This document shows positions 37,832-50,286 of a stretch of DNA of 64,000 nt, one piece after another (positions within the stretch are counted from its first letter, which is position 1; the number at the start of each line of letters is the position of its first letter). This DNA is from Marsupella aquatica (lineage: Eukaryota > Marchantiophyta): assembly GCA_973895155.1 (NCBI GenBank), contig OZ316893.1, forward strand, positions 3,968,001 to 4,032,000, read 5' to 3'. The notes beneath the pieces are model-generated. The model was not told where the DNA came from and searched no databases. It saw nothing but the letters and a program-made list of their open reading frames with translations. The position numbers and the translations under genes are program-made.

Positions 37832-38389
37832 TCAGAAACCATAGAAGAAATAAGCAGTGAAGTTGAGATTTGCATTGGCGACGTCAGTCAAGGAGTAAGT
37901 GGTGATGTCTGCCCACCCTCGAGCCAATCGAAAGTCAACAGTGCCCCCAACAATGGCTATTTCCCTCACAGGAGCCGCAATCCTGTCGAACCCCTTGAAC
38001 GTCAGTGTGCTGCCGGGAGTGAAGCCGCTCGCTTCGTTGAACTCCGCTGTAAACGAAAACTCGAGGCCCGCTATCATGGTGCTGTTCTGATCAAAGATGT
38101 AGAAGCCTCGGCCTCTGCCGATCTCCAGGGACGATTCCTCCGGACCTACGGTCATGGAATCGTCGAACACGGACAAAGCTCCGAAAAAGCTCTGGTTGAC
38201 GAGCGGGAGTGAAAATCCTGCCAACGGTGGCAAAATAATGAAAGCGCTCGGGTTCATGGCGGCGAGAAGACGATCGTGCAAGAAGAAGTTGAGGACCTTG
38301 CTTTGTTCCGCTACCGCAGCTGGGCTGCTCATGATTCCCAAAGCACAGGCTACAAGAGCTACTAGGGCCGCCATTGTCGATGTCCTCAT
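37832..38389 (-). CDS. Dirigent-domain protein, secreted, intronless
   Basis: The frame encodes 185 residues from the ATG at 38389. An upstream in-frame ATG at 38461 would add 24 residues before the signal peptide, so the inner start is preferred. Residues about 6-28 are a hydrophobic signal peptide ending near AVA. The dirigent domain fills the rest: LNFFLHD, LSVFDDSMTVGPEESSLEIG, GRGFYIFD, LTFKGFD, then IAIVGGTVDFRLARGWA and TTYSL. These match the family's usual order and length. NQS, NST and NFT sequons suggest glycosylation. Dirigent proteins are extracellular and steer stereoselective coupling of phenoxy radicals or related steps; the substrate here is unknown. It lies in reverse orientation between the double-homeodomain genes with no obvious link to them. 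Confidence 0.92.
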   Translation of the reverse strand: MRTSTMAALVALVACALGIMSSPAAVAEQSKVLNFFLHDRLLAAMNPSAFIILPPLAGFSLPLVNQSFFGALSVFDDSMTVGPEESSLEIGRGRGFYIFDQNSTMIAGLEFSFTAEFNEASGFTPGSTLTFKGFDRIAAPVREIAIVGGTVDFRLARGWADITTYSLTDVANANLNFTAYFFYGF

Positions 38390-38461
38390 ATTGATAGAGC
38401 TCCGAGTCCTTCCGCTGTTTAGTACACTATCAAAGTTGAACCAAAAGAGGACGCTCCTCAA

Positions 38462-39110
38462 AATGAATGACGAGAAATATCATACATTTCGAATGGCATC
38501 TGCAGAGAGAGGTTCATGTCAAGACTTTGGCGGAGTGCACGTGGAAAGACCACAAATAGGGATCTCTGATCTGCAAATTAGGGACACCTCTTTCTCAAAT
38601 AAGGATCATCATTAACATTTCAGACATCAGCTAGAGCCATACCTGGCCTCCTGGTCACGGGCGCGGTCTCTCGTTGTAACTGTAAACTATGAATCGCCGA
38701 ATTCGAGAGGACTCATCAACAAATATTTCTCTCTGCGGTTACGACGCCAACAACGGTCTTCCTATAATCGCCACCGCCATGTCGTTCGCTTGATATCTCT
38801 TGGACAAGTTCGCCTCTTCGAATACTCTTTATCTTTCCACAAATTGCTTGACGAGTAGAGCGCGAGTTGTCAGGTCCGCGGCAACTCCGTGAATGTAGTC
38901 AATAATACTAATGTACGGTAACTCGTACACAGATCGATCTGTCCGCCACGGATGTAGTTAATGACATTAATGTACTGTCGCTCGTCCACAGTTTGATCTG
39001 TCGGCAAAGCAAAATTTATTGTGTCTGGAGTCTGTGAAGGAGGCGGAGGCCTGCTCCACGATTTTGAGGCTGAGATGGTTCGTTGGATGGACTTCATCCT
39101 GCAGTCCAGG
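38462..39110. other. Upstream region of the dirigent gene
   Basis: This holds the presumed promoter of the minus-strand dirigent gene. No convincing TATA box was placed. A partly repeated block ('aatgtacggtaactcgtacacagat' / 'aatgtactgtcgctcgtccacagtt') lies at 38905-38995. Confidence 0.4.
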
Positions 39111-39111
39111 T

Positions 39112-39310
39112 GGACTGGTGAAGGAGACAAATGCTCCAAGCTTTTCGTCAGAAGCTTCAAAGGACTGGCCATGAAGGACTGGTAGGTTAGGGAGACAAAT
39201 GCTCCAAGCTTTTCGTCAGAAGCTTCAAAGGACTGGCCATGAAGGACTGGTAGGTTAGGGAGACAAATGCTCCAAGCTTTTCGTCAGAAGCTTCAAAGGA
39301 CTGGCCATGG
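39112..39310. repeat. 68-bp tandem repeat, about three copies
   Basis: A unit with 'gagacaaatgctccaagctt' and 'tcaaaggactggccatg' repeats with a 68-bp period (blocks at 39123, 39191 and 39259). Confidence 0.85.
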
Positions 39311-40640
39311 ATAAGGAGATCACTGAATTACTTATCCCAGAGGAACGAATCGTCAGTGGGTGGGAGGATTTGGCCACCAGGGCTACCAAAGTCTTCCAAG
39401 GCATTCTCGGTCAATCAGCTGGTTTCCACTGGGAACAGTGTCAAAAGTTGGATTTGACCACCACGGCTACCAAAGCCTTCCAAGGCATTCTCGGTCAATC
39501 AGGTGGTTTCCTCTGGGAACAGGTGTCAAAAGTTTTCGAGCTGCAAACCAAGCGCATCACAATGGAGGACAGAGATCTGCTGAATGCATCCCTCACGGTG
39601 GACTTGGGAAAGCAGCAGTGCTAGACAACAATAAGTGCCCCGGCCCCGATGGAGTCCCTGTTGAATTCTTCGTGGCACATTGGCACACGGTGGGTCCTTC
39701 TCGTCATAGAGCTCTGCTGCAAGGAATGGCCGATGGGACATTCTCTCCAGAAAGCACCCGGGGCCTAATTGTCCTACTACCAAAGAAGGACTACCAAAGG
39801 TCCTTAACCAAGAAGCACCCCATCACCCTCTTAAATGTGGCTCATTCCGGTCTTGCAGCAGTTCATCTCGCTCCAACAATTCGCCTTTCTCCCGGGAAGA
39901 AATATCCTCATTCAAATTCAATTGGTTTTTCTGAGGCAAAAACAAAAACAAAAAACCTCATTCTGTTGTGCTCCTCAATGAGAGGCCTCCAGGTTGGAAT
40001 ATATTCTGCTGAAACTGGATGTCATCAAGGCCTTTGACAAGCTTGATTGGCATTTTCTGATGACTCTTATGGAAAAGGCCGGGTTCAATGTGCTGATCAT
40101 GCAGTTTTTTATGGCAACGCACGCATCTGCATCTTTGGCTGTGCTGATCAATAGAAGAATGGTTTCACCATTCAGTCTAGCTCATCGGTGAGGGAGGGAT
40201 ACCCTCTGTCTCCTCATTGCGATTGATTCCCTTAGCATAATTCTTACCAGGGAGGTCAGTCGGGGTTCGATTCAAGATGTGCACATTCAACACTTGGCGG
40301 TACACAACATACACAATTTGTTTGCAGTCAGAGGATATTGCTTTGCTCATTCGTGCTATGATTCACTTGTCGATAGATGTAAGCTGGTTTTGACCTAATT
40401 GGCATGGTTTCCGGCCTCTTTGGTGCCTGGGAGAAAAACCAAGGCTGCATTTAATTTCACGCACAGGATTCGAATTGAGTTTAGACATCTACCCTGGAAG
40501 TGGGAGGATGAGCACAATGCCACTAAGCTTCTTGGGATCCCTCTTGCTCGGCACATTTCGGAACATCAAATGGTCCAAACCTTATCCGATAAACTTGAGT
40601 CAAGACTTGACAGGGTCCGTAAGACCTCGGATATTTGGAG
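39307..40640 (+). pseudogene. L1-type LINE reverse transcriptase fragment
   Basis: Frames read CPGPDGVPVEFF then LPKKDYQ and PITLLN, and after a frame change LKLDVIKAFDKLDWHFL, which are the linker and first catalytic blocks of plant L1 reverse transcriptases. Later, LLGIPLARHISE then SDKLESRLDRV match the part after the reverse transcriptase. Frameshifts, stops and missing catalytic blocks show it is dead. It runs straight into the duplicated 3' end of gene A at about 40637. Confidence 0.85.
39367..39534. repeat. 84-bp tandem duplication inside LINE-like sequence
   Basis: Two copies of a unit with 'ggctaccaaag', 'ccaaggcattctcggtcaat' and 'gggaacag' lie head to tail. The frame stays open across them. 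They adjoin the LINE reverse transcriptase fragment, and the duplication is probably a later event within the element. Confidence 0.8.
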
Positions 40641-41333
40641 AGCTACTTAGATCGGTTGAATCCTCACTGAGACTCTCTAATATTTATCGGAATCAATTCA
40701 AGAGAGCGAAAAAAAACCTGGACTTTAGCGTCCTTGTCAGAGGATGATAGCTGCTCTTAAGATATTGTTCTTTAGAGATTGAAAGCGCTGTCTATCCTCT
40801 GAACTCCTCGGATCCTTTTTTAGACTGACTCACCTCGGATTCTTTTCAAGATCTGGAAATGGATTGATATATATCCAGATCAAAATTTCCACCGGGGAAA
40901 CAGTTTAAACATCCAGGGGATGATACAAGGACCCTTGGTTAAAGCCAGTAACGAAAAGGAAAACGGAAGCAGCCTCAACACAATCAATAATATATTCAGG
41001 TGCTGACCTCGCTGATAGAATATTGGCCAATAGACCTGGTATCGAGAATTGCAAAGAGAATAGAAGATCGGAGAAGGGCAAGGTAAGAAAATGAAGCTCA
41101 AGAAGCTATCCAGACGTCAGAGTTAACTAGAGCAGTGGAACAACAAGACGAAAACTGCGACAACTTGGAGCCTGAAGAATTAGATTTTGCGGCTGAGCTG
41201 GAATCAAAGATAGATGCTGATTTAGAGAATGAAGAGTATAATCAAGACGACTAGGATTTCCCAAAACAGCTAGAATTCGACCTTGAAATTGAATAGAAAA
41301 CTCACTCACTAAAGAAATGCCCGAAGAAATGTA
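40637..41333 (+). pseudogene. Duplicated 3' end of gene A, frameshifted
   Basis: This is a close copy of about 33358-34067: part of intron 8, the last exon and the 3' flank of gene A. A deletion of about 10 bp right after 'atctggaaatggattga' in helix 3 and further small indels shift the frame, so the copy is not functional. 'Gaaatgcccgaagaaatgta' marks the end of similarity. No upstream gene A exon was found beside it, and it directly abuts the LINE fragment. Confidence 0.9.
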
Positions 41334-42062
41334 GAGTGAGAAGTGGAAGATCAGAAGAATCAAACGAGAGATACTGCACTAAACAGGTGCATTGAGTCGC
41401 AAGTATATACTTTGGCTACATATCTAACTTTCAATTTGGTACAGTTTAGATTTATGCAATTCTCTTAAGAAGCCAGATCAAACCATAATTTTTCTGATCG
41501 AAGAATAAGGTGCATCAAAAGATAGTTGAAGATTATGTATGCACACAACAGGCTGTAGTTCGAAATTAATTCATTTCACATTGCCGACAAACAAATCAGA
41601 TCCGAATTTAGATTCGCAACTAATCGACTCTTCTAGATGTTCAGATGCATCCGTGTTCAGACGCACGTGCAGACATCTATGCATCCCTGCTCTGTACAGA
41701 GCCAGCTTACCAACCACTGCAACAACTACAAACAACAGGCAAGAACAACGTCCAATCAAGACTGGGGCTCAGATTGGCTACGATAAATTGCTGAAAGGAG
41801 TCTTCCCCTTGAAGACAAACACGAAAAATTGAAAATTGTTTATAGCAGTATTGCTATTTTTTAATCTCCCATCTAATTGCTATCTATTCATAATTATGGA
41901 TCTAACGGTGATAAAGTGGTTCTCAACCCCAAACTCCTCAATTTCAGGAATGCCAACTTAGCGCGCAGAGTCACGCTGTCCAATGCACGGTCACGACCTT
42001 TCGCTTATATAAGTTTGTGGAAAGGTTGCGATGAGATAGTCAAGGGATCCCAATGCAAATGG
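41334..42062. other. Gene-free stretch
   Basis: Nothing is recognised here. Open frames such as 41539-41832 have low-complexity composition and no family resemblance. Confidence 0.45.
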
Positions 42063-42330
42063 ACCCAACAGCTCTGGGAACTAAAGATAGAACTGACAAA
42101 TCGTAAAGATCTATACAAGACCACCCAACTACGTCAAGTCAGAAAAACATTCAAACCAAAATCAATCTCGCGGGTGGAATCCTGGTATAGATTGCTTGCT
42201 ATGTCGTCTTTGCAGATACATTCCATCAAGAATTGCCGACGACTCCAGCCGAGAACCAACATGGACCTTGGAGGGTTTCCTCGTGGCGAATCACGGAGGA
42301 CATCACATTCAAGCCAAATACCGTCAAGAA
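42063..42330. repeat. Dispersed repeat, copy 2 (uninterrupted)
   Basis: This matches 34060-34250 plus 34601-34720. A frame of 155 codons (41877-42344) crosses it and reads protein-like (WELKIELTNRKDLYKTTQL), but the other copy has stops in the same frame. I cannot tell whether this was ever coding. Confidence 0.7.
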
Positions 42331-42997
42331 ATTCCTGGTTGTAACTTTAATAACATGTCAGTGAAGCCAATGGCGTCAAGATTCATATCAGGACGACGGA
42401 GACCGTGATCGAAAGAATCTTCAACTGGAGGGCTTTGGTTCTTTGAGATGTAATTGTATATAGTCATTGGAAGAAATTTCGAGAAAGCACCTAATAGGGA
42501 ATCTCTGTTTGGCTCATACCTTTTAATTTGGCAAATGGAAAATTTTCTTATATTCCTCAGTTTCAAAAAGGGCTGGTAGGGGCTCTAGTTCATAGCAGAA
42601 TCAACATTTGAGGTAAGATCTCCACTTGTTTCGTCTCCCTGGTTAGCAAGTTTTTTCGGATCTGCAGGTGTGATCGATCTTCAACAAAATATTATAACCA
42701 TTCTTAAAGGTCACATTTATTTCATAACGATACTTATCATTTTGAACAAAAGATTGTGACCAAGTTACGTCAACTAAGATTCCCTCTGGAATTTGAGAGT
42801 TAGTGGTCGCCTTTTGCGTGGAAGAAAAATCACGATGATTTCAGGTTTCGCTAGAAGTATAGGGACAAAGTTCTCTGTTTAGCAGCATCCAGTACGGCCA
42901 AACTTTGGTACCACCCTGACACAATATATATGACCAGAGTTCAATTTCAAGTCTCAGTGGCAGACAAACTGTTTATTCTGTCCTCTTCAGATTGAGC

Positions 42998-45900
42998 ATG
43001 CCTAGCCGCAAATTCTATGAAATGGCTTCAGACTCTAAAACTAACACAACTATCAAGAGGCTTCGAAACGTGTCCCACTTCAAGCTCTTTCCCATTAGGA
43101 CGGACAGAGGGATTGTGAGTTTGGCTCGGCATAACACGTAGCTGTGAATAAGAAACTTAAGGTTATGTAGATATTGTCCATCGTCTTCTTGTGGTTGATT
43201 GGCAACATTAGTTTCGTCGAGAGGAATCTGGAATCCAAGAAAATGATAGAGACAGCTATGAAGTTTTCAGAGACAAAAAGAGCACATAATTGTACATTAG
43301 CTCTAATAGAACGGAAGAATTGCACCATTTAATAAGGCTTTTTGTCTAGGCCCCTAGCCCTCGTTTTAATTGTAACAAAATGAAGGAAATAGATGAATTC
43401 TCGATAGCTCTAAGTCATGTTGCGCTTAATTTCATGACTAGTCCCCATATGTGGACTTCGTCATAAAACAAACATCTTGTTTCGTATGGGGAATGGATTA
43501 TCTCACCTCGTTCCGACGCTTATGAGTATCCATAAACAGCAGAACAATAAAAAGCAGATCATTCCCTGTAGCTCGTGCTCGAGCTCGTGACCAACATGGG
43601 AGATCCAAGATTCTGTGGAAAGACTGTTCTTCCCCCTCATTTTCAGCACTTATAACTCAGCCATCTCCAAATTGTACCCTTAGTGCGCCTCGACCAGTTG
43701 GGAAAGAAAAATCGTCAGTTTTCTCCAGGGTTAGAGAGACACACATGGATGCCAGAGGTGCCCAAGAAGGACAAGGACCAAATGACGATCTATCTTCTCA
43801 ATTGCCGAAGGTTTGGTTTCCAAACATTTGGTAAGTGCCGAAGTAGACGCAATGCTATTATCGAATAATTTCCTTCTTGTGCAAACTAAGACTGATCCGT
43901 CGGAACCGGTCCCTGTGCATATTCCCTGCAAGCACGTCGTTTTCATTACAAACCGGCTTTTGGAGGATCATGTGCTACAAGACTACAGTACATATTGATG
44001 ATGAAGTTTGCGCACGTCTAGCAAGGAATATTTATCTAACATTTTCCCCAATTATAGAGCAGTGTCAGAAATAATTCTCTAAATTTTATTTTACTGCTTC
44101 AAAGCGATATATCACCGAAGAGTTGACGGAAAAAGGTGCTTGGATAATTCTTGAAATATGTACAGAAAGGAATATGTCACTGGAACCAAAAACGGTTTTT
44201 GAGAACCAAATCTGGGCAATCTCGGAAGTCACTAAGGTATTGAAAGGTGATAGATTTGCAACCATGAGCCCCAGTCTTTGAACGATCAAATTCACTGCCA
44301 GTGAATCCATAATTTGGCTCCACCGAGTTTTAGAATTTGAAGCTCGACGTTGACAATCTGTGAAAACCAGGATTGAATCAACAAGTGCCTTCATGACTGC
44401 TCTGTTATCCCAAGAACCCTCATCTATCATTGAATTTTCATTAAAACAAGTTAACTAAGTATATTTAATAAACGAATATAATCTCATTGGATTTTTCAAT
44501 ATCTGTAGTGGCAATCCCGGCGATGTTATCAACCATGAGGTAGGCTCAGACCAACTCAATAACAAAAGTCAAGAGATCCGAGACAGACGCCGAAAGCTAC
44601 GAAATAAACCTCTCAAAGACGATGCCGCTACGAACACACTGAGGTAAATTTTAAATATGACTAGTGTTCATCTTGATTCTCTTAAAATCTTGTCTGTTTA
44701 GCCTGTTGTATTTCCCACGAGTTTCTTCTACATGTCCTTTGGCCGGAATCAAATCGCAGGTGGGAAAACGGCTTGAATTGGATGATCTTAAACTGTGGAC
44801 CACTGCCTTCGATTTCAGAATTGTTAGTAGTGTGGAATTCTTTACAAAATAGTACACCTTAATCTCTCTCGCAGGAGTTGGCTGGCTCAGAACCAAGAAT
44901 ACCCATATGCCACTGATGACGAAACAGCTGAATTAGTGACGAAAACGGGCCTGACAAGCTATCAGGTTTTTTTATGGATAATCAGTCGTCAATTGTGATT
45001 AACAAAAATTGTACAATTGTCCATTGTAACTCTTTTGGAACTTACTAGAGTACCTGATCAAGAGCGGGAATTAATTGAGGGCTGAAATAAACAAAACGTT
45101 GCATGTAAAGTGGCTACCTGAATACTATTAGGGAACCTTAAGCATGAATATATAGTTAGTTCACCTAGTCAAATGGGTTGTACATAATGATCTATTCAAC
45201 ATTTGAAGTCGGCTATCAGAATGTCCGCTCTGAGCTTGTACATATCATAGGCCGGGTACAACAGCTAAAATTTTCAATGCTTTTACACAGGTCAAGAAAG
45301 GCTTGCAGAGACTGCGGGAGGACGAATTCAAGGGATCAGTAAAATATGTTCAAGGGACCTATAAATGGACGAGGGATGAGATACTCCGGATGATTAGAAA
45401 TACGGAACGACATTCAGTGGCGCCAATGAGTAGGTCTGTAGACGTAGTACTCAGTTCCTTTCTGTGTATCAAATCTAATTTTCGAATTGCTTTTCCTCGA
45501 AGCTCCTGTTCGCAGAACATGTTTAAAGTCAGAGCACTTTCAGACCTTTTGCTAGACTATACGTCGTAGTTCGTCTCTTCAAATTTATTGCTTCACATAT
45601 CTGTGAATGCTGTTCGGGACTTCGAGGTGAAATGTACGCAACGAACCAACTCTCGAAGGTAGTCTTTTATGATCATATATGGTGGATACATATGCATAAT
45701 TTTTGCTCCCTCCAAATTACTTCTGTAAGTTGGTCATAGGGGAACCCTGCAAGATCAATACAGGACCGACTTCATCTGATCTATCCAATATGGCTATATG
45801 TATGAGTCAAGAAATCACATCATGAGTTACTTTATAGACATCCATCCAAAACCCGGCAAATTTCCGAAGTGTGTGGATAGAAATATACCTTTCCTCGATG

Positions 45901-48900
45901 GAATCTCGTCACAACCAGTCAAAAGTATCTTTAAAGAAAAATGCACTGAAAGAGAAGCATGAATCAAGTTGCCTAATGTCACATTTCCATACCTCATTGA
46001 ATGACTTTGGCCACTTCCTCAAAAACATGTCTTACCCGGGATCTTACCTTCAGACTGCATTTTGCTCAGTGTCCTGAGCGCAGGCATATTTCTTGGGAGC
46101 TCGTCGACCAAGGAATCAGCAAAATCAATAAAGTAAGGATACAATTTACTCTCACATAAGAATTCGCAATCAGGAGATTCCTCTGATCGATGCTCAGATT
46201 TTGGGGTGAGAAATGGAAGAACTTGCTGACGCTTCGCTTTGATATCTATTCCCCTGTTGAAAATCTCCGGAATTTCGCCGTCCTCTGGACTTTCTAGACA
46301 TAGCAGGTTGTTTGCAACAAGATCTAGGATGACCCACAGACAGCTACAATTGTTCATTTTAATTCATTTCGAAATATTAATATTCAAAGAAACCTTAAAC
46401 GTCGATTTTTACCATTGAATAGATTGAAATCCAAATTCTGCCATTATGACATTAGCATAGACAATAATTGGTTTGAAATGCTCTTCAGTAATGAACTTTC
46501 GGTGGCGAAACCTCAAGATGTGGGAGATTCATCTTCCGGCCCTGCTGATGAGATCCGATATATGACTATCCCTCACAACCCGATGGTCCCTGGTAAGAAT
46601 GCGGTGCTGCGTTTTGGCTTCAAAGATAACAGGAAGGAGCTCATAATTAAATCAACAAAGTCAACAGAAAACAATAATTCTGCGTTGGTTTGACCCTGGC
46701 TTTGACCTCATAAATCTGAAGGGCCTTTAAGTAACCAAAGAACAGATGACATTCCAGAAACCGCTCAGAATATACGAGAATCTGGGAATCCACTATATCT
46801 AGCAGGTTTTATTGCAGTTTTGGTTCAACATTAATTGATAGTTCTATTTTCACAGCACGGAGAAAAATTGTAGAGGAGGGCTAAGAAGAGAGATGCCATA
46901 CTATTTCTCTGTCGTGCAAGTGAATGGCAAGTCTTAGAGCTGAGAGAACATCTGACCTAGTACTTTCTATTTTATATTTCCAAGAGGTAGACTGAAGTTG
47001 TAATTTCTCAAATACACAACCGTCACCAAATGCAGGAATTGAGAGCTTAGACGAGTTTGTGGGAGGAAACAATCCCGAAGACGATATATTTGACAATGAA
47101 ACACCGAATTCGCATGCACAGCCTCATGATACTAAAGTCACCGATCAGGAGAAGAGAGATATAATCGAGTAAGTTCTCAACTTGTACAAAATGTTCCAAA
47201 ACATTTCACTTTTACATGTCTACGTTGTAAAGAGATTTTCAAACAAAAATCATCATCAGTTTCATGTTTTTCTTGGAAGTTCTAACTTAGACATGACACC
47301 GAGCACGACAGACTTCTCTAAATCCATCGTTGATAATGCGTTTGTGTACTGTTTATGATATGGTTAGTAAGATCTTCTGCTGGATGTTTATCATATGCTG
47401 GTTTTTACTCTCGACGGAAGATGCCAGGAAAGATTTAGGATGCATGTTCTTTATCTCTGAGGAAAGCAGCCTCATGGTAGAAACCATTATTAAAACCGTG
47501 TTATTTAAAGTCTTAACTTTCATCTTTGTCCATGCTCTACATATTCTGTTAGGTGGACCATCAATAGACGGCTAAAACTCCAAACTCACATGCAGTAATA
47601 TGGATCCACTAAGACCCAATCTTCATTATGCGCATTTCTTCTCCTTTCATGAAAGTTAAAGTAAACTGTACGATACTTATTCTCTGAGAACTTATGGAGA
47701 AGTTCGTATGGCGAAAGGTAGAACTGGAATCAAGCAAGAACGGCTGCATTCATGATTTTCCTTGCATCACAGAATTCGGCATGGAAAGGGCCTCAAAGAA
47801 AGAATCCAGTCTTATTGGACAAGAAATCAATGAGAAAACGAGAATTGTGTCGAGGCAGATGCAAACCAGTGCTCCTATTTCGAAAGAAATAAATAATGAT
47901 GATCTAATCTATCTATGTAGCTGGATATCTGAATATGTAGGAACTGGATGAAGAACCATCTGGACTATCCTTATCCTGAGTCTGATGACCTCGTCCAGCT
48001 CGCAAAATCGATGGATGTAACCTTGCTTAGAGTAAGTATTTAATTCTCATGTAAATCTTGGAGGTAACTTTCCCAAACCAACATCTCCTCACTGGTATAT
48101 ATCTGACATTGTAGATTTCAACGACCAGTCACTTCTGTTGTCACTCTCAAATCCAGTAAAGTGGATTGTATGTGATGAGACATAATTTCACTTCAAGCAA
48201 GCTTCTGCAGGTACAGGAGAGGTGCAAAAAATATCGGGCCACGCACAAACATTTATTTTCTGCAGAGGCATTAAAATACAAGCAGACTAGGCATAAAAAA
48301 GGTCAAAAACAGATTGAATTTGAGCTTACCGAGAACGAAAATGCTGGAAAACAAGTGCCACAAAACATAGAAACTAACAACAAGAGGAGAAGACCTAACA
48401 CCGAAAGAAAGGAGAGTGAAGAAGCAATGCATAAAGTTCCAAGAACGGTAACAGAGGACACGCAAACCTATGAACAAAATAATCATGATCGAATTCAGAG
48501 GTAAATTCACGCTTTACCAAATACCCGACACACAAGGACAAAACTTGGATGATCATCCATACATGAGTGAAGTGAGTGAGAATCAACTTCGGAAAACTCT
48601 CTTTAACAGTTAAAGGATACAATACTACAATTAAATAAACTACTCAGTGAACGTAATGTTGGAGATTAACGTAGTGGTGTCATACAATAGGCACTGAAAA
48701 CCACTTCCACTCAAACTAGCAATTGCATCCAAGTTCATGATCTTTTATATTGTAGCATCATTTATACACATCTATCAAGTGAAGCCTTTCTATTTCTTTC
48801 CTAAGACACTTTCTTTCCTAAGACACTGCACACAAAGCTTAAAAACTTTTGCAAGATGCCCCACAGAAGGACCTGCTTTGCATTGTTCCACGCTGGTATA

Positions 48901-49459
48901 TATACACTCGAGTGACACAGCGCATCGCCTTCCAGAGAGAAAATATATGTTAAGACAAGTAACAAAAGAACCCGTTTTATGGGAGCTTAAACGTTTCTTA
49001 TAATAATTTCATGTCGTATGATAATGGTATCCTTGAAAATGTTTCTATTAATAATTTCAATTTTAATATATCTTGGATTAATTAAAGTTGTTTCATGGTT
49101 GCTTGTTTTATATGTTGGAGTTATTAATTAGTCCTTTCACTCATGGTGTGCCATGTAATTCCTTGATCACCATTAGTGACATCATTGACAAAGGAATGAC
49201 GGATTTTCATGACGGAAGTTCAGCTCCATGTGAGCTGGGTGACGCTAGTCAGATACCCAAATTAAATCTGCTGATGGACGCCTCAGAACCCTTATTTCAG
49301 ATGACGGACGGTTCAGATCCGAACCAATTACAACCTATTGATTTCTCATTTCCCCCTGACGATGGTATCTCATATATGGACGATATGCTTTCCAGCATCC
49401 ATATTGATGACTATTTAGCGCCAAGCAATCCTCTTGATCCAAATAATTATGGTAGATGA
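42998..49459 (+). CDS. Gene B: double TALE-like homeodomain protein
   Basis: Well-supported exons: 43647-43830, 44509-44643, 44875-44965, 45291-45433, 46489-46592, 47036-47168, 47941-48031, 48211-48500, 49177-49459; all phases agree and the frame ends at TGA. A further exon at 42991-43114 with the ATG at 42998 (MPSRKFYEMASDSKTN) has good splice sites, but its phase does not match the next exon, so the 5' end is unresolved. Homeodomain 1 lies in exons 44509-45433 and homeodomain 2 in 47036-48500; unlike A and C, two spacer exons separate them. Loops read EYPYATDDE and DYPYPESDD. Helix 3 reads VKKGLQRLRED and VQERCKKYRAT, both without N51. A lysine/arginine-rich stretch with NNKRRRPNTERK follows. 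The last exon is acidic and ends with DDMLSSIHIDDYLAP, which looks like an activation or interaction tail. Gene function is inferred from fold only. Confidence 0.75.
44560..45340 (+). other. Gene B homeodomain 1
   Basis: The arm comes from 44509-44643 (RDRRRKLRNKP, ending NTLR), the middle from the 91-nt exon 44875-44965 (SWLAQNQEYPYATDDE, ending TGLTSYQ), and helix 3 from 45291 onward (VKKGLQRLRED). The middle part is close to canonical TALE, while helix 3 has G, L, R and R at the W48, F49, N51 and R53 positions. The helix-3 exon is 143 nt, the same length as its counterpart in gene A. Confidence 0.8.
47110..48260 (+). other. Gene B homeodomain 2
   Basis: The arm comes from 47036-47168 (ending DQEKRDIIE), the middle from the 91-nt exon 47941-48031 (NWMKNHLDYPYPESDD, ending MDVTLLR), and helix 3 from 48211 onward (VQERCKKYRAT). 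The 'DYPYP' loop is the most KNOX-like of the six. W48, F49 and N51 are R, C and K; R53 is kept. Confidence 0.8.
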
Positions 49460-49913
49460 TCATCTTTCACATTCCACCCTAGAGTGCAAATCCTTGTTTA
49501 GGAATCAAAAGTCTGAATACATATTTTAATAAACCTAAGTCCCATGGAATTTTCATACATTTCCTGGAGAAATAATTTCTTGGTTATAGGCTTGGTATCT
49601 TAACTGCAAATCAAAATATGACATATACTGTGTAAGACATCCTTCCATACTATGATAAATCTTGTTTTTTTTCTTTAAATCTGAGCATACCATAGATTAT
49701 CATATTTTAATGTGTGATTACCAGCAATGCTTGGTACCCAGCTTGGTATGGCTGTCTCCAAGGGTAAAAAAACTCAGGTCCCTTGGGTTAGATACAGATA
49801 AATAAATTTAACAGTCTAACTTTTATGAGACAGTTTGTATGTTGATAATAGCGAATTTAAGCTCCCATAAATCTCCAAGGGCACAAAAGCAGGTCCCTTG
49901 GGTTAGGTAGATA

Positions 49914-50286
49914 CACTGTTCACCTTAATTAGTGTGACTAACACTAATTCGAGAGTGCTCATTTTTAGGGTCTATTCGTGAATTAGTGTTAATCACACTA
50001 ATTTTGTGCTAACACTATTTACACGCACATGAATTAGTGTTACTATGGTCTTAAGAGTGGCAAAATAGAGAGCAAAACACTATTTTGAAAAATACACAAC
50101 AATTGTTCACTAAATACTATCCATTTTTTACAAGAAATTAAAACTAAAGTGAACAAAATCTGTTTAGAACACCGACAAAAATTAGTGTTACTTGGACTCA
50201 AAATCAATTTTACCAAAATTAGTGTTAGTAACATTAATTTTATACTAACACTAATTCTTGCATAACACTAATTATGGTGAACAGTG
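49914..50286. mobile_element. MITE, CACTGTTCACC family, with TAGATA duplication
   Basis: The 373-bp element starts CACTGTTCACCTTAATTAGT and ends with the inverted equivalent ATTATGGTGAACAGTG. Identical TAGATA flanks lie at 49908-49913 and 50287-50292. It could also be read as a TA duplication. The interior is AT-rich with repeated 'aattagtgt' words and no coding capacity. It lies between genes B and C, and a longer relative is at 35860-36543. Confidence 0.8.

Noticed and set aside
37787-38212. 141-codon plus-strand frame
   Set aside because: It is the antisense shadow of the dirigent gene on the minus strand.
41877-42344. 155-codon plus-strand frame
   Set aside because: It crosses the dispersed repeat whose other copy (34060-34720) has stops in the same frame; no domain recognised.
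44086-44430. 114-codon minus-strand frame inside gene B
   Set aside because: It falls in a gene B intron, resembles no family and has no promoter or partner exon.
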